DNA of 64,000 nucleotides from Microbispora sp. H11081 (GCF_012999535.1 NZ_JABBWV010000002.1:372001-436000), one strand, 5' to 3'. Counted from the first letter of the stretch, positions 8,078 to 17,179 are shown. Notes: generated by a model from the letters alone, not told the origin. Numbers and translations: made by a program.

Positions 8078-11000
8078 GGGCGCCCCTGTCGCCCGGCCAG
8101 GAACGGCTGTGGCTCCTGCAGAAGCTGGACCCCCGCGACGCCCTCTACACCATGTATCTCGTCCACCGGCTGCGCGGGCCGCTCGACGCGGACGCGATCG
8201 AGGGGGCGTTCGCCGACCTCGCGGCCAGGCACGAGAGCCTGCGCACCCGGTTCGAGGAGGAGGACGGCGTCCCCTGGGCGGTCGCGGAGCCGCCGGGAGC
8301 GCCGGGAGGCGTCCCGGTGGTCGAACGGATCCCGGCCGGTGACGAGGAGCGGGCCAGGCGGCTCGTCGCCGAGCGGGTGAACGCGCCGTTCGACCTCGCG
8401 GAGGGCGTGCCGCTGCGCGTCGCCCTGGTCGAGATCGGGCCGCTGGACCACGTCCTGTGCGTCACGATGCACCACATCATCGGCGACGGCTGGTCGCTGG
8501 GGATCCTCCTGGACGACCTGGCGGAGTGCTACACCGCGCGGCTGCGCGGCCGGGCGCCCGACCTCGCGCCGCTGCCGGTGCGGCCGTCCGACTACGCCCG
8601 CTGGCAGCGCCGCCGCGCCGACCGCGCGGTGCCGTACTGGCAGGAGCGGCTGGCCGACCCGCCGTCGCCCGACCTGCCGTGCGGCCTCGGCGGCGAGGGC
8701 GCGGGAGGCGTCCGCGACGAGGACCGCGCGGGCTACCAGGTCGTCAGGACCGGCAGGGAGGTCGCCGAGGCGCTCGACCGGCTCGCCCGCGAGCACAGGA
8801 CCACGCTGTTCACCGTGCTCATGACGGCCTACCAGGTGCTCCTGCACCGGCACACCGGCCAGACCGACATCCTCGTCGGGACGGCCGTCGCCGGACGCGA
8901 CCGGGTCGAGCTGGAGCCGATGGTCGGCTACCTGTCGCAGACGGTCGTGCTGCGCGGCGACCTGGACGGGGACCCGTCGTTCGCCGAACTGCTGCGGCGC
9001 ACCAGGCAGGAGGCGCTGACGGCGATGAGCAAACCCTCGGTGCCGTTCGAGCGGATCGGGCACCCCGCCGAGGCGCTGATGCCGACCATGTTCATCCTGC
9101 ACACGCAGAACACCGGCCCCACCCGGCCGTTCGGCGACCTGTCCGTCGGCGAGTTCCCGGACGACTACCGCCAGGTCAAGCTCGGCCTGTACGCGGAGGC
9201 GCGGCTCGAGGACGGCGGGATCGTGGTGTCGCTCGGCCACGACGGGTCCAGCGGCTCTCCGCACGAGGCGGAGGCGGTCCGCCGGCTCGCCGACCGCTTC
9301 CTGCTGCTGCTCGAGTCGGCCGCGGCGGAGCCGCATCGCCGGATCTCCGAGCTGCGGGTCTGGACCGCAGGCGACGATGCCGACATCCGGTCCATGGCCG
9401 GCGACGGCGAGGGCGCGCCCGGCCCGGCGGTCCCCGAGATGATCGCGGAGAGCGTCCGGCGCGCCCCGGACGCCGTCGCGGTGGTCTGCGGCGAGACCGA
9501 GATCACCTACGCGGAGCTGGACCGGCGGGCGGCGCGGCTCGCCGCGGCGCTGCGGGAGCGGGGCGTCCGCCGCGGCGACGTGGTCGGCGTCTGCCTGCCC
9601 CGTTCGGCCGAGGCGATCGTCGCCCTGCTCGCGGTCTGGCGGGCGGGCGCGGCCTATCTGCCGTTCGAGCCGGACGAGCCGGAGGAGCGGCTGGTCTTCG
9701 CGCTCGCGGACGCCGGGGCGACGCGTGTGATCACGAACCGGGCGCTGCCCGAGGGGCTCACCGCCGTCGACCCGCTCGCCGGCGGGGACGAGGCGGCCTG
9801 GGAAGGCCCGGCCGAGGCGGAGCCGGGCGACGTGGCCTACGTGATCTTCACCTCCGGCTCCACCGGCCGGCCCAAGGGCGTCGCCGTCGAGCACGGCGCC
9901 ATCGCCGCCCGGATCCGGTGGATGCGCGAGGAGTACGGCATGACGCCCGGCGACCGCGTCGTCCAGTTCGCGTCGCTGAGCTTCGACACCCACCTCGAAG
10001 AGGTCTTCCCCGCGCTCGCCGCGGGGGCGACCCTGGTGCTGCTGCCCGGCGGGGCGGCGACGCTGCCCGACCTGCTGGCCGCCCCCGGCGGGGAGCGGGT
10101 CACGGTGCTCGACCTGCCCACCGCCTACTGGCACCACCTGGTCGAGGAGATCGACCAGATCGCCTGGCCGCCCGGGCTGCGCCTGGTCGTGATCGGCGGC
10201 GAGCAGGCGTCGGGCGGCGCGGTGGCGCGCTGGCGCGGCCGGTTCGGCGACCGCGTCCGCCTGCTGAACACCTACGGCCCGACCGAGGCCGCGGTCATCG
10301 CGACCTCGGCCGACCTCGGCGGGCCGCGGCACGGCAGGCCGCCCATCGGCCGGCCGATCGGCGCGACGACGGTCCACCTGCTCGACGCCGCGGGAGCGCC
10401 GGTTCCGAAGGGCGCGATCGGCGAACTGGTCATCGGCGGCGCCGGGGTGGCCCGCGGCTACCTGCGCCGCCCGGCGCTCACCGCCGCCGCGTTCGTCCCC
10501 GACCCGTCGGGACGGCCGGGGTCGCGGAGGTACCGCACCGGGGACCGGGCCCGCTGGACCCAGGACGGCGAGCTGGAGTTCCTCGGGCGGATCGACGGTC
10601 AGCTCAAGGTCCGCGGCTTCCGGATCGAGCCGGGCGAGGTCGAGGCTCGGCTGCTCGACCACCCGGGCGTCGGCCAGGCGTTCGTGACGGTCCACGCCGA
10701 GGAACTGGTGGCGTACGTGACCGGGACGGCGACGGGGGAGGAGCTCGCCGCGCACCTCGCGCGGACCCTGCCGCGCCATCTCGTCCCGGCCGCGTGGGTG
10801 GTGCTCGACTCGCTGCCGCTCACCAGCCGCGGCAAGGTGGACCGCGCGGCGCTGCCCGCGCCGGTGCGGGAGACGTCGGCCGGGCACGTCCCGCCGGGCA
10901 CCGACGCGGAGCTCCTGGTGGCCGAGATCTGGGCGGAGCTGCTCGGCATCGCCGCCGTCGGCGTGAACGACGACTTCTTCACGCTTGGCGGGCACTCGCT

Positions 11001-11184
11001 GCTCGCGACGAGGATCGCGGCCAGGCTGCGCCGGGCGACCGGGGTGGAGGTCCCGATGCGGACGATCTTCGAACGGCGCACCGTGGCGGAGCTGGCGGTC
11101 GCGCTCGAGGACCTGCTGGTGGCCGACCTGGAGAACATGTCGGAGGAGGAGGCCGAGCGCCTGCTGTCGTCGGCGGGCGGCTGA
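8074..11184 (+). CDS. NRPS module C-A-PCP
   Basis: A 1036-aa complete elongation module. The condensation domain lies at about residues 1-430 (HHIIGDGWS near residue 133). Adenylation is at about 450-930 (FTSGSTGRPKG near 590, NTYGPTEAA, GRIDGQLKVRGFRIEPGEVE, SRGKVDRAAL), with the PCP near 945-1020 (serine in TLGGHSLLA). The ATG overlaps the previous stop (ATGA). Pocket residues read D-T-E-D-V-G-T-V-I-K; acidic residues at positions 239 and 278 suggest a basic or polar side chain, but I cannot match the code to one amino acid. The protein ends soon after the PCP, with no thioesterase, reductase or terminal C domain, so product release must be encoded elsewhere, probably left of the window. 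It is the last gene of the operon, with a strong hairpin 16 bp after the stop. Confidence 0.92.
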   Translation: MRAPLSPGQERLWLLQKLDPRDALYTMYLVHRLRGPLDADAIEGAFADLAARHESLRTRFEEEDGVPWAVAEPPGAPGGVPVVERIPAGDEERARRLVAERVNAPFDLAEGVPLRVALVEIGPLDHVLCVTMHHIIGDGWSLGILLDDLAECYTARLRGRAPDLAPLPVRPSDYARWQRRRADRAVPYWQERLADPPSPDLPCGLGGEGAGGVRDEDRAGYQVVRTGREVAEALDRLAREHRTTLFTVLMTAYQVLLHRHTGQTDILVGTAVAGRDRVELEPMVGYLSQTVVLRGDLDGDPSFAELLRRTRQEALTAMSKPSVPFERIGHPAEALMPTMFILHTQNTGPTRPFGDLSVGEFPDDYRQVKLGLYAEARLEDGGIVVSLGHDGSSGSPHEAEAVRRLADRFLLLLESAAAEPHRRISELRVWTAGDDADIRSMAGDGEGAPGPAVPEMIAESVRRAPDAVAVVCGETEITYAELDRRAARLAAALRERGVRRGDVVGVCLPRSAEAIVALLAVWRAGAAYLPFEPDEPEERLVFALADAGATRVITNRALPEGLTAVDPLAGGDEAAWEGPAEAEPGDVAYVIFTSGSTGRPKGVAVEHGAIAARIRWMREEYGMTPGDRVVQFASLSFDTHLEEVFPALAAGATLVLLPGGAATLPDLLAAPGGERVTVLDLPTAYWHHLVEEIDQIAWPPGLRLVVIGGEQASGGAVARWRGRFGDRVRLLNTYGPTEAAVIATSADLGGPRHGRPPIGRPIGATTVHLLDAAGAPVPKGAIGELVIGGAGVARGYLRRPALTAAAFVPDPSGRPGSRRYRTGDRARWTQDGELEFLGRIDGQLKVRGFRIEPGEVEARLLDHPGVGQAFVTVHAEELVAYVTGTATGEELAAHLARTLPRHLVPAAWVVLDSLPLTSRGKVDRAALPAPVRETSAGHVPPGTDAELLVAEIWAELLGIAAVGVNDDFFTLGGHSLLATRIAARLRRATGVEVPMRTIFERRTVAELAVALEDLLVADLENMSEEEAERLLSSAGG

Positions 11185-11200
11185 CCTTCCCCGGAGACAC

Positions 11201-11242
11201 GAAGGGACCGCCGCGCACCGGGGGGTGCACGGCGGTCCCTTC
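11201..11242. terminator. Bidirectional hairpin terminator
   Basis: A 12-bp perfect stem, GAAGGGACCGCC (11201-11212) with GGCGGTCCCTTC (11231-11242). The interior GCACC/GGTGC pairs as well, giving a long, nearly closed hairpin. It lies between the convergent 3' ends of the NRPS operon and the LacI gene and can serve both. A T-run is lacking, as is usual in high-G+C actinomycetes. Confidence 0.8.
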
Positions 11243-11262
11243 TCCTCGTACGCGCGGCCCCG

Positions 11263-12282
11263 TCAGGCGGAGGCGCGGATCACCAGGTGGGTGTCGAGGA
11301 TGACGACCGGCTGCTCCAGCGGCTCGCCGTTGATCCGGGCGATCAGGAGCTGGACCATCTGCCTGCCCATGGCCTCGGTCGGCTGGTGCACGCTCGTCAG
11401 CTGCGGGTCGGTGTGCAGCGCCACCTTGGAGTCCTCGAAGCCGATCATCGCGACGTCGTCGGGCACCACCATGCCCTGCTCCTTCAGCACGCGCAGCGCC
11501 CCCACCGCCATCGGGTCGGAGGCCGTGAACACGGCGTCCAGATCGGGATGGCGGGCGAGCAGCTCGCGCATGGCGGCCGAGCCGCTCTCCTCGGAGAAGT
11601 CGCCGTACGCGACGCGCTCGCTCATGCCGGTGGCGAGCAGCGCGTCGCGGTATCCGGCGAGACGGTCGACACCCACGCCCATGTCCTGCGGACCGGCGAT
11701 GGTGGCGATCTTCGTCCGGCCCTTGGAGAGCAGGTACTTGACCGCCTGCCGGGCGCCGGCCCGGTTGTCCATGTCGACGAAGCTGTACGGGTTGAGCCCG
11801 ACAGGGCGGCCACCGAGCACGGTGGGCACGCCCATCTCCTCCAGCCGCCCCGGCAGCGGGTCGGCGCCGTGCACCGAGGTGAGCAGCACCCCGTCGACGT
11901 GCTGCCCGGTCAGGTAGTGCTCCAGCCGGTCGTGCTCCGCCCGGTTCTGCGCCATCGTGAGAATGAGCTGAAGGCCCGTCTCCGACAGCGCCGAGCCGAT
12001 CCCCCGGATCAGTCCGGCGAAGTACGGCTCGTCGAACACTCGCTGCTCCGACTCCGACACCACCAGCGCGATGGTGTCGGTCCGGTTGGTCACGAGGGTG
12101 CGCGCCGCGCGGTTCGGCACGTAGCCGAGCTCCTGGATCGCCAGTAACACCGCGTCGCGGGCCCGGTCGCTCACCTTCGGCGAGCCGTTGATCACCCGCG
12201 ACACGGTGCCGCGGCCGACCCCGGCGCGCGCGGCGACCGCTTCCAGAGTCGGCCGGCCTCCGGAACGGCGGTCCCCGTTCAT
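11263..12282 (-). CDS. cebR: LacI-family repressor, CebR-like
   Basis: A 339-aa LacI/GalR repressor. The N-terminal HTH and hinge are clear (LEAVAARAGVGRGTVSRVIN near residues 13-32, then NRAARTLVTNRT), followed by the periplasmic-binding-protein-like effector domain to the C terminus. It lies 28 bp downstream of the beta-glucosidase gene on the same strand, at the end of a cellobiose-type ABC operon. Two copies of the palindrome known as the CebR operator (TGGGAGCGCTCCCA) stand upstream of that operon's first gene. This supports the call as the cello-oligosaccharide-responsive repressor, with cellobiose as probable inducer (family knowledge). In the Streptomyces loci I know, cebR lies outside the cebEFG-bglC unit; here it appears to be its distal gene, suggesting co-transcription. 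Confidence 0.85.
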   Translation of the reverse strand: MNGDRRSGGRPTLEAVAARAGVGRGTVSRVINGSPKVSDRARDAVLLAIQELGYVPNRAARTLVTNRTDTIALVVSESEQRVFDEPYFAGLIRGIGSALSETGLQLILTMAQNRAEHDRLEHYLTGQHVDGVLLTSVHGADPLPGRLEEMGVPTVLGGRPVGLNPYSFVDMDNRAGARQAVKYLLSKGRTKIATIAGPQDMGVGVDRLAGYRDALLATGMSERVAYGDFSEESGSAAMRELLARHPDLDAVFTASDPMAVGALRVLKEQGMVVPDDVAMIGFEDSKVALHTDPQLTSVHQPTEAMGRQMVQLLIARINGEPLEQPVVILDTHLVIRASA

Positions 12283-12310
12283 CTATACTGCCCCCTTATC
12301 ACGTCTGCGC

Positions 12311-13747
12311 TTATTGTGCCCGACCCAGGAGCCCACCGTGCCTGATCGCGTCGGCATACCACAGAGCGCTTGATTTCAGGGTGCGGGCCTGGGTCTCGTA
12401 GTCGACGTAAACGAGGCCGAAGCGCTTGCCGTAACCCCACGCCCACTCGAAGTTGTCCATGAGCGACCAGGCGAAGTAGCCCTGGAGCGGGATGCCCGAC
12501 TCGATGGCCGCGTGGCAGGTCCGCAGGTGGGCCTCGATGTAGGCGAGCCGCTCCGGGTCGTGCACGGAGCCGTCCTCGCCGATCTCGTCGTCGTAGGCCG
12601 CGCCGTTCTCCGAGATGTAGAGCGGGACGCGCGGGTACTCGTCGGCGATCCGGCGCAGGATCTCGTACAGGCCGCTGTCGTCGACCTCCCAGCCCATGGA
12701 GGTGACCGGGCGGCCGCCGTTGACGAAGCCGACGTGCTCGCTGCCGATCCACGGCGAGCCGGAGTCCGTCGGCGCGGCGGCGGCCGAGGCGGCGCCGCCG
12801 GGCGCGCCCGACACGGTGAAGCGGCTGTAGTAGTTGATCAGCAGCATGTCGAGCGGCGCGGAGATCGTCGCGAGGTCGCCGTCCTGGATGAACTCCATGT
12901 CGGACAGGTGGCCGAGGTCGGCCAGCACGTCCTCGGGGTAGGCGCCCTTGAGCAGCGCGTCCAGGAAGAACCGGTTCTGCAGCCCGTCGATGCGGCGGGC
13001 GGCGTCCTGGTCGGCCTCGCTCCCCGTGGCGGGCGTGACCGGGTAGACGTTGACGCATCCGCCGATCTGCGAGTCCGCGTTCTGCGCCCGCATCGCCTGG
13101 ACCGCGAGGCCGTGGGCGAGGTTGAGGTGGTGCGCGGCGCGCAGCGCGGCGGCCGGCTCGCGCCGCCCGGGGGCGTGCTCCCCGGAGGCGTAGCCGAGGA
13201 AGGCCGAGCACCAGGGCTCGTTCACCGTGCTCCAGTGCCTGACCCGGTCGCTCAGCTCGGCGTGCACGGTAGCGGCGAAGTCGGCGAAGCGCTTCGACGT
13301 GTCGCGTGAGGGCCAGCCGCCCGCGTCTTCCAAAGGCTGCGGGAGGTCCCAGTGGTAGAGCGTCAGCCACGGGTCGATGCCGTAGCTGAGCAGCTCGTCG
13401 ACGAGCCTCTTGTAGAAGTCGAGGCCCTGGGCGTTGTACGCGCCGGAGCCGTCGGGCTGGATCCGGGGCCAGGAGACGGAGAACCGGTAGGCGGTGAGGC
13501 CGAGGTCCGCCATGAGCTTCACGTCATCGCGGTACCGGTTGTAGTGGTCGATCGCGGTGTCGGCGTTGTCGCCGCCCACGATCCGCCCGTCCTGTCCGCA
13601 GAAGGTGTCCCAGATGGAGCGGCCCCGCCCGTCCGCGGAGAGCGAGCCCTCGATCTGGTACGCGGAGGTGGCGGCGCCCCAGACGAACCCGGTGGGGAAC
13701 ATCAGGCTGGCGGCTTCTGCCTCGGGTCGTGTGTCCTGCGTTGTCAC
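12311..13747 (-). CDS. bglC: GH1 beta-glucosidase, BglC-like
   Basis: A 478-aa family-1 glycoside hydrolase that would cleave imported cellobiose and short cellodextrins to glucose. The GH1 N-terminal signature FVWGAATSAYQIEG lies near residue 20. The acid/base glutamate is in STVNEPWC and the nucleophile in YISENGAAY; the C-terminal GYFAWSLMDNFEWAWGY block binds the -1 sugar. There is no signal peptide, as expected for an intracellular enzyme fed by the ABC importer. The GTG start at 13747 overlaps the cebG stop (GTGA); an in-frame extension into the permease gene is rejected. Length is normal for the family. Confidence 0.93.
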   Translation of the reverse strand: MTTQDTRPEAEAASLMFPTGFVWGAATSAYQIEGSLSADGRGRSIWDTFCGQDGRIVGGDNADTAIDHYNRYRDDVKLMADLGLTAYRFSVSWPRIQPDGSGAYNAQGLDFYKRLVDELLSYGIDPWLTLYHWDLPQPLEDAGGWPSRDTSKRFADFAATVHAELSDRVRHWSTVNEPWCSAFLGYASGEHAPGRREPAAALRAAHHLNLAHGLAVQAMRAQNADSQIGGCVNVYPVTPATGSEADQDAARRIDGLQNRFFLDALLKGAYPEDVLADLGHLSDMEFIQDGDLATISAPLDMLLINYYSRFTVSGAPGGAASAAAAPTDSGSPWIGSEHVGFVNGGRPVTSMGWEVDDSGLYEILRRIADEYPRVPLYISENGAAYDDEIGEDGSVHDPERLAYIEAHLRTCHAAIESGIPLQGYFAWSLMDNFEWAWGYGKRFGLVYVDYETQARTLKSSALWYADAIRHGGLLGRAQ

Positions 13748-14637
13748 GCCTTGACCGCACCTTCCATGAGTCCGCCGATGATCTGTCGGCCGAACGCGAT
13801 GAAAACGACGACGAGCGGAAGGATCGACATGAGCGTGCCGCTGAAGATCAGCACGTAGTCGGTCCCGTACTTCGCGTTGAGCGAGTTGATGGCGACCTGG
13901 ACCGTCGGGTTGTCCGGCGTGAGCACGAGCAGCGGCCAGATGAAGTCGTTCCAGGTCAGCATGAACGTGTTGATGCCCAGCACCGCCATGCCCGGCCGTA
14001 CGGCGGGCAGCACGACGTTCCACCAGATCCGCAGGGTGGAGGCGCCGTCGACGCGGGCGGCCTCGATCAGCTCGTTGGGCACGGCCTGCTGGGTGTACTG
14101 CGTCATGAGGAAGACGCCGAAGCCGTTGAGCAGGTAGGGCAGGATCACCGCCTTGATCGAGCCGACCCATTCGAGGTTGACCATGAGGCGGTAGAGGGGG
14201 ACGATGCCCATCTGCTGCAGCGGGACCATCATGGTCAGCAGCACCAGCAGCAGCAGGATCTTGCCGCCCTTGAAGTTCAGCCGGGCGAACGCGAACCCGG
14301 CGAACGTCGAGATGATCACCACGGAGGCCGTCACGGTGGCGGCGATGACCAGCGAGTTGGTGAGACCGGTCAGGTAGTGCGCGTCGGGGTTGGACAGCAC
14401 CCGCTGGATGTTCTCCCCGAGCTTGCCGCCAGGCAGGAACGGCGGCGGCATGTCGGTAGCCTCGGTGTTGGTGCGCGAGGCGATGACGATCATGTAGTAG
14501 AGCGGGAACGCCGAGATGACGAGCGTGACGGCGAGGACGATCCTCGTCATCGGCGTGGCGGTCCAGAGGGTGCCTGCGCCGCCCGGCGCGTTGGCCCGGC
14601 GCCGCCTCGTGCCGGCGGGCGCGGAGATCGTGCTCAC
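13744..14637 (-). CDS. cebG: ABC sugar permease, CebG-like (MalG type)
   Basis: A 297-aa inner-membrane permease of a carbohydrate ABC importer. It has six predicted membrane spans, the first near residues 30-52 after an Arg-rich cytoplasmic tail. The EAA loop that contacts the ATPase reads EAARVDGASTLRIWWNVVLP. The GTG start overlaps the cebF stop (4 bp) and its stop overlaps the bglC start, so the three genes are translationally coupled. No ATPase gene is in this operon. A shared MsiK-type ATPase, such as the one at 43085, is the likely energiser (inference from Streptomyces ceb systems). Confidence 0.92.
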   Translation of the reverse strand: MSTISAPAGTRRRRANAPGGAGTLWTATPMTRIVLAVTLVISAFPLYYMIVIASRTNTEATDMPPPFLPGGKLGENIQRVLSNPDAHYLTGLTNSLVIAATVTASVVIISTFAGFAFARLNFKGGKILLLLVLLTMMVPLQQMGIVPLYRLMVNLEWVGSIKAVILPYLLNGFGVFLMTQYTQQAVPNELIEAARVDGASTLRIWWNVVLPAVRPGMAVLGINTFMLTWNDFIWPLLVLTPDNPTVQVAINSLNAKYGTDYVLIFSGTLMSILPLVVVFIAFGRQIIGGLMEGAVKA

Positions 14638-15608
14638 TTGTTGCCCCCGATCCGGCGGATGAGCAGGAAGTTGATGGCCGATCCGATGAGGATGAGCAGG
14701 AAGAGCATCCAGGCGGCCGCGGAGGCGTAGCCGTAGTCGAACTCGCGGAAGCCCTGCTCGAAGATGAACATCGAGACGGTCTGGAACTGGCTGTCGGTGC
14801 CGCCGTGGACGTTGCCGTTGTAGAACGTGGTCGGCTCGGCGAACAGGGTGAGGCCGCCGATGGTGGAGTTCAGCACCACGAAGATCATCGTGGGCCGGAG
14901 CATCGGGACCGTGATCTGCCAGAACTGGCGCCGCCGGGACGCGCCGTCGATCGAGGCGGCCTCGTAGAGGTCCTTGGGGATCGTCTGCATGCCGGCCAGG
15001 AAGATGATCGCGTTGTAGCCGGTCCAGCGCCAGTCGACCATGGTCGCGATGGCGATCCAGGAGGGAAGGCGCTGGGCCTTCCAGTCGATGGGGTCGGCCC
15101 CGAACCAGCCGAGGATCCAGTTGATCAGACCCCAGTCACGCCCGTACAACTGGGTGAAGACGACCGCCACCGCGACGACCGAGGTGACGAGGGGGAGCAG
15201 GACGCCCAGCCGGACGAACAGCTGGAACTTGAACCGCTTGTTCAGCGCGTTGGCCAGCAGCAGTGCCAGCAGGATCTGCGGGACGGTCGCGAGGACGAAC
15301 ATCGCGAGGGTGTTGACGACCGCCTTCCAGAAGGCCGAGTCGTCGAGCATGGCGACGTAGTTGCCGAGGCCTGTCCACTCGACCGTGCCCGCGAGGTCGT
15401 AGTCGAAGAACGAGAAGTACAGGGTGAAGGCGAGCGGGAAGAGCCCGAAGGCCAGGAAGAGCAGGTAATAGGGCGAGACCAGGAGGTACGGCGCGGCCTT
15501 GAGGTCCAGCCAGGTCAGGAAGGACCGGCCCGGTCGCGGCTGAGGCCGTTTCCGGCTCGGCGGCATCGGTGCCCGGGTGGGTTGCCCGGCGTCGACGTGC
15601 AGGCTCAT
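14634..15608 (-). CDS. cebF: ABC sugar permease, CebF-like (MalF type)
   Basis: A 324-aa membrane permease with six predicted spans. A basic N-terminal tail of about 40 residues precedes the first span (YLLVSPYYLLFLAFGLFPLA). The EAA loop is YEAASIDGASRRRQFWQITV, which docks onto the ATPase. It is separated from the binding-protein gene by 84 bp that hold a strong hairpin, and overlaps cebG by 4 bp. It would form the heterodimeric channel with CebG for cellobiose/cellotriose. Confidence 0.92.
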   Translation of the reverse strand: MSLHVDAGQPTRAPMPPSRKRPQPRPGRSFLTWLDLKAAPYLLVSPYYLLFLAFGLFPLAFTLYFSFFDYDLAGTVEWTGLGNYVAMLDDSAFWKAVVNTLAMFVLATVPQILLALLLANALNKRFKFQLFVRLGVLLPLVTSVVAVAVVFTQLYGRDWGLINWILGWFGADPIDWKAQRLPSWIAIATMVDWRWTGYNAIIFLAGMQTIPKDLYEAASIDGASRRRQFWQITVPMLRPTMIFVVLNSTIGGLTLFAEPTTFYNGNVHGGTDSQFQTVSMFIFEQGFREFDYGYASAAAWMLFLLILIGSAINFLLIRRIGGNK

Positions 15609-15635
15609 GAGTTACCTTTCGGGTGAAAGCAGGCG

Positions 15636-15673
15636 ACCGGCCCGCCGGCGGGGTGCCGCTGCGGCGGGCCGGT
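15636..15673 (-). terminator. Intercistronic hairpin between cebE and cebF
   Basis: A 12-bp perfect stem, ACCGGCCCGCCG (15636-15647) with CGGCGGGCCGGT (15662-15673), plus further GCGG/CCGC pairing in the loop. It sits just after the binding-protein stop. In ABC operons such elements often attenuate transcription or protect the upstream message, so the binding protein is made in excess over the permeases (family knowledge; effect here inferred). Confidence 0.7.
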
Positions 15674-15692
15674 GTTCACCTGGCGGGCAGGA

Positions 15693-17042
15693 TCAGCCCG
15701 CGGCCTTCACGGCGTCGTCGACGAGCTTCTTCCAGCCGTTCGCGTACGGCACCGAGCCGTCGTCGATGGCGGAGACGACCGACTCGACGGCGTTCTTGAC
15801 CTGGGCGTGCTTCACACCGAGGAAGACCGGCTGGAGCGCGGCGGCCGACTTGGCGAAGATGTCACCGACGGGGGCGTCGTTGAAGTACTCGTTCTTCGCG
15901 CCCTGGACGGCCGGGTCCTGCTGCGCCTGGGTGTTGCTCGGCATGTTGCCGGCGAAGTTGAAGACGCTGACCTGGGCGTCCTTGCCGGTCAGGTAGTCGA
16001 GGACCTGCGCGGCCTCCTTGGGGTGCTTCGACTGCTTCGGCACGGCGAGCCAGGAGCCGCCCCAGTTGCCGCCGCCGCCGGGCACCGCCGCGACGTCCCA
16101 CTTGCCCTTGAAGTCCGGTCCGGCGCCGCCGTCACCGCTCACCGCGCCGAGCATCCACGACGGGCAGCCGAGGGTGGCGAACTGCGACTTCTTCATGCCG
16201 GTGTTCCACTCGGGCGTGAAGTTGCGCAGCTTGGCCGTGAGGCCCTCCTGGCTGATCTTCTGGGCGAAGTCGTAGGCCGTCTTGACCGCCGGGTTCTTGT
16301 CGACGATCAGGTTGTTGTCCTTGTCGAAGTAGGAGACGTTGCCGTTCTTGGCGGCCTCCTGCACCAGGACCACGTTGTAGAGCGTGTTGGTGCCGTCGAC
16401 GAACTTGGTGTCCTTGACCTTGTCCTGGAACTTCTTACCGACGGCGACGAAGTCGTCCCACGTCGGCCACAGCTTGCTGACCTCGTCGCGGTCGGCCGGC
16501 AGGCCGGCCTTCTCGAACAGGTCACGGCGGTAGCACAGGCTCATGCCGCCGACGTCGGTGCCGAGGCCGAAGAGCTTGCCGTCGGCGGTGACGCCGTTCT
16601 CCCACTTCCAGTCGGCGAAGTCGCTCTTGCGGTTCTGCAGGCCGAACTCGCCGAGGTCGGCCCACCACTCGGGGTGCGCCTTGGCGAGGCCCATGCCGCC
16701 CTCGTCGATGCCGACCACGTCGCCGGCGCCCGCGCCGGACTGCAGCCACTGGATCATCTGGGGCCAGTAGATCTGCTCGAACTGGTCGGTCAGGTTGTCA
16801 TATTTGATCTGGATGTCCTTGTGCTCCGCGTTCCACTTGTCGACGGCCTCCTGGTAGCCGAAGTTCTTGCCGCCGCCGAACGTCTGGAGCGTGATGGTGA
16901 CGGGGCCGGCCGCCGCGGAGGACCCGCCGCCCGCGGCGGTGTCCGTGCCCGTGTCGTCGGACCCGCAGGCGGTGGCGCCGAGAGCCAGCGCGGCCACCGC
17001 GGCGACCGCGAGCAGTTTGCCGCGGCGCGAGTTGTTAATCAT
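15693..17042 (-). CDS. cebE: Extracellular sugar-binding lipoprotein, CebE-like
   Basis: A 449-aa family-1 solute-binding protein. A lipoprotein signal peptide spans residues 1-26: NSRRGK charges, a hydrophobic stretch and the lipobox LGATAC, with Cys as lipidation site. A Gly/Ser/Ala-rich flexible linker follows, then the two-lobed binding domain. It would capture cellobiose/cellotriose at the outer membrane face and deliver it to CebF/CebG. It is the first gene of the operon; two CebR-type operators lie 124 and 244 bp upstream. The ATG is preceded by AGAGGGG about 8 bp away. Sugar specificity is assigned from operator and gene order, not from binding-site residues. Confidence 0.9.
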   Translation of the reverse strand: MINNSRRGKLLAVAAVAALALGATACGSDDTGTDTAAGGGSSAAAGPVTITLQTFGGGKNFGYQEAVDKWNAEHKDIQIKYDNLTDQFEQIYWPQMIQWLQSGAGAGDVVGIDEGGMGLAKAHPEWWADLGEFGLQNRKSDFADWKWENGVTADGKLFGLGTDVGGMSLCYRRDLFEKAGLPADRDEVSKLWPTWDDFVAVGKKFQDKVKDTKFVDGTNTLYNVVLVQEAAKNGNVSYFDKDNNLIVDKNPAVKTAYDFAQKISQEGLTAKLRNFTPEWNTGMKKSQFATLGCPSWMLGAVSGDGGAGPDFKGKWDVAAVPGGGGNWGGSWLAVPKQSKHPKEAAQVLDYLTGKDAQVSVFNFAGNMPSNTQAQQDPAVQGAKNEYFNDAPVGDIFAKSAAALQPVFLGVKHAQVKNAVESVVSAIDDGSVPYANGWKKLVDDAVKAAG

Positions 17043-17165
17043 TCCGGACCCCTCTCAGGTGGTATCCCGAATCGTTCATGGGAGATGCATCCCAGGCCGG
17101 TCCCCGATCTCACGGCCCGCGATCAGAGGTTGTGCTCGTGGTGAGCACCGTGTTGGTGAACACGT

Positions 17166-17179
17166 TGGGAGCGCTCCCA
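17166..17179. promoter_or_regulatory. CebR-type operator, proximal
   Basis: A perfect 14-bp palindrome, TGGGAGCGCTCCCA, identical to the established CebR operator of Streptomyces. It is centred about 130 bp upstream of the cebE start codon, implying a long 5' leader or a promoter nearby. Confidence 0.88.

Noticed and set aside
7534-10995. Very long - strand open frame over the NRPS module
   Set aside because: It mirrors the A-PCP and C-A-PCP genes; the + strand has every NRPS motif in the right order, while the - frame has none.
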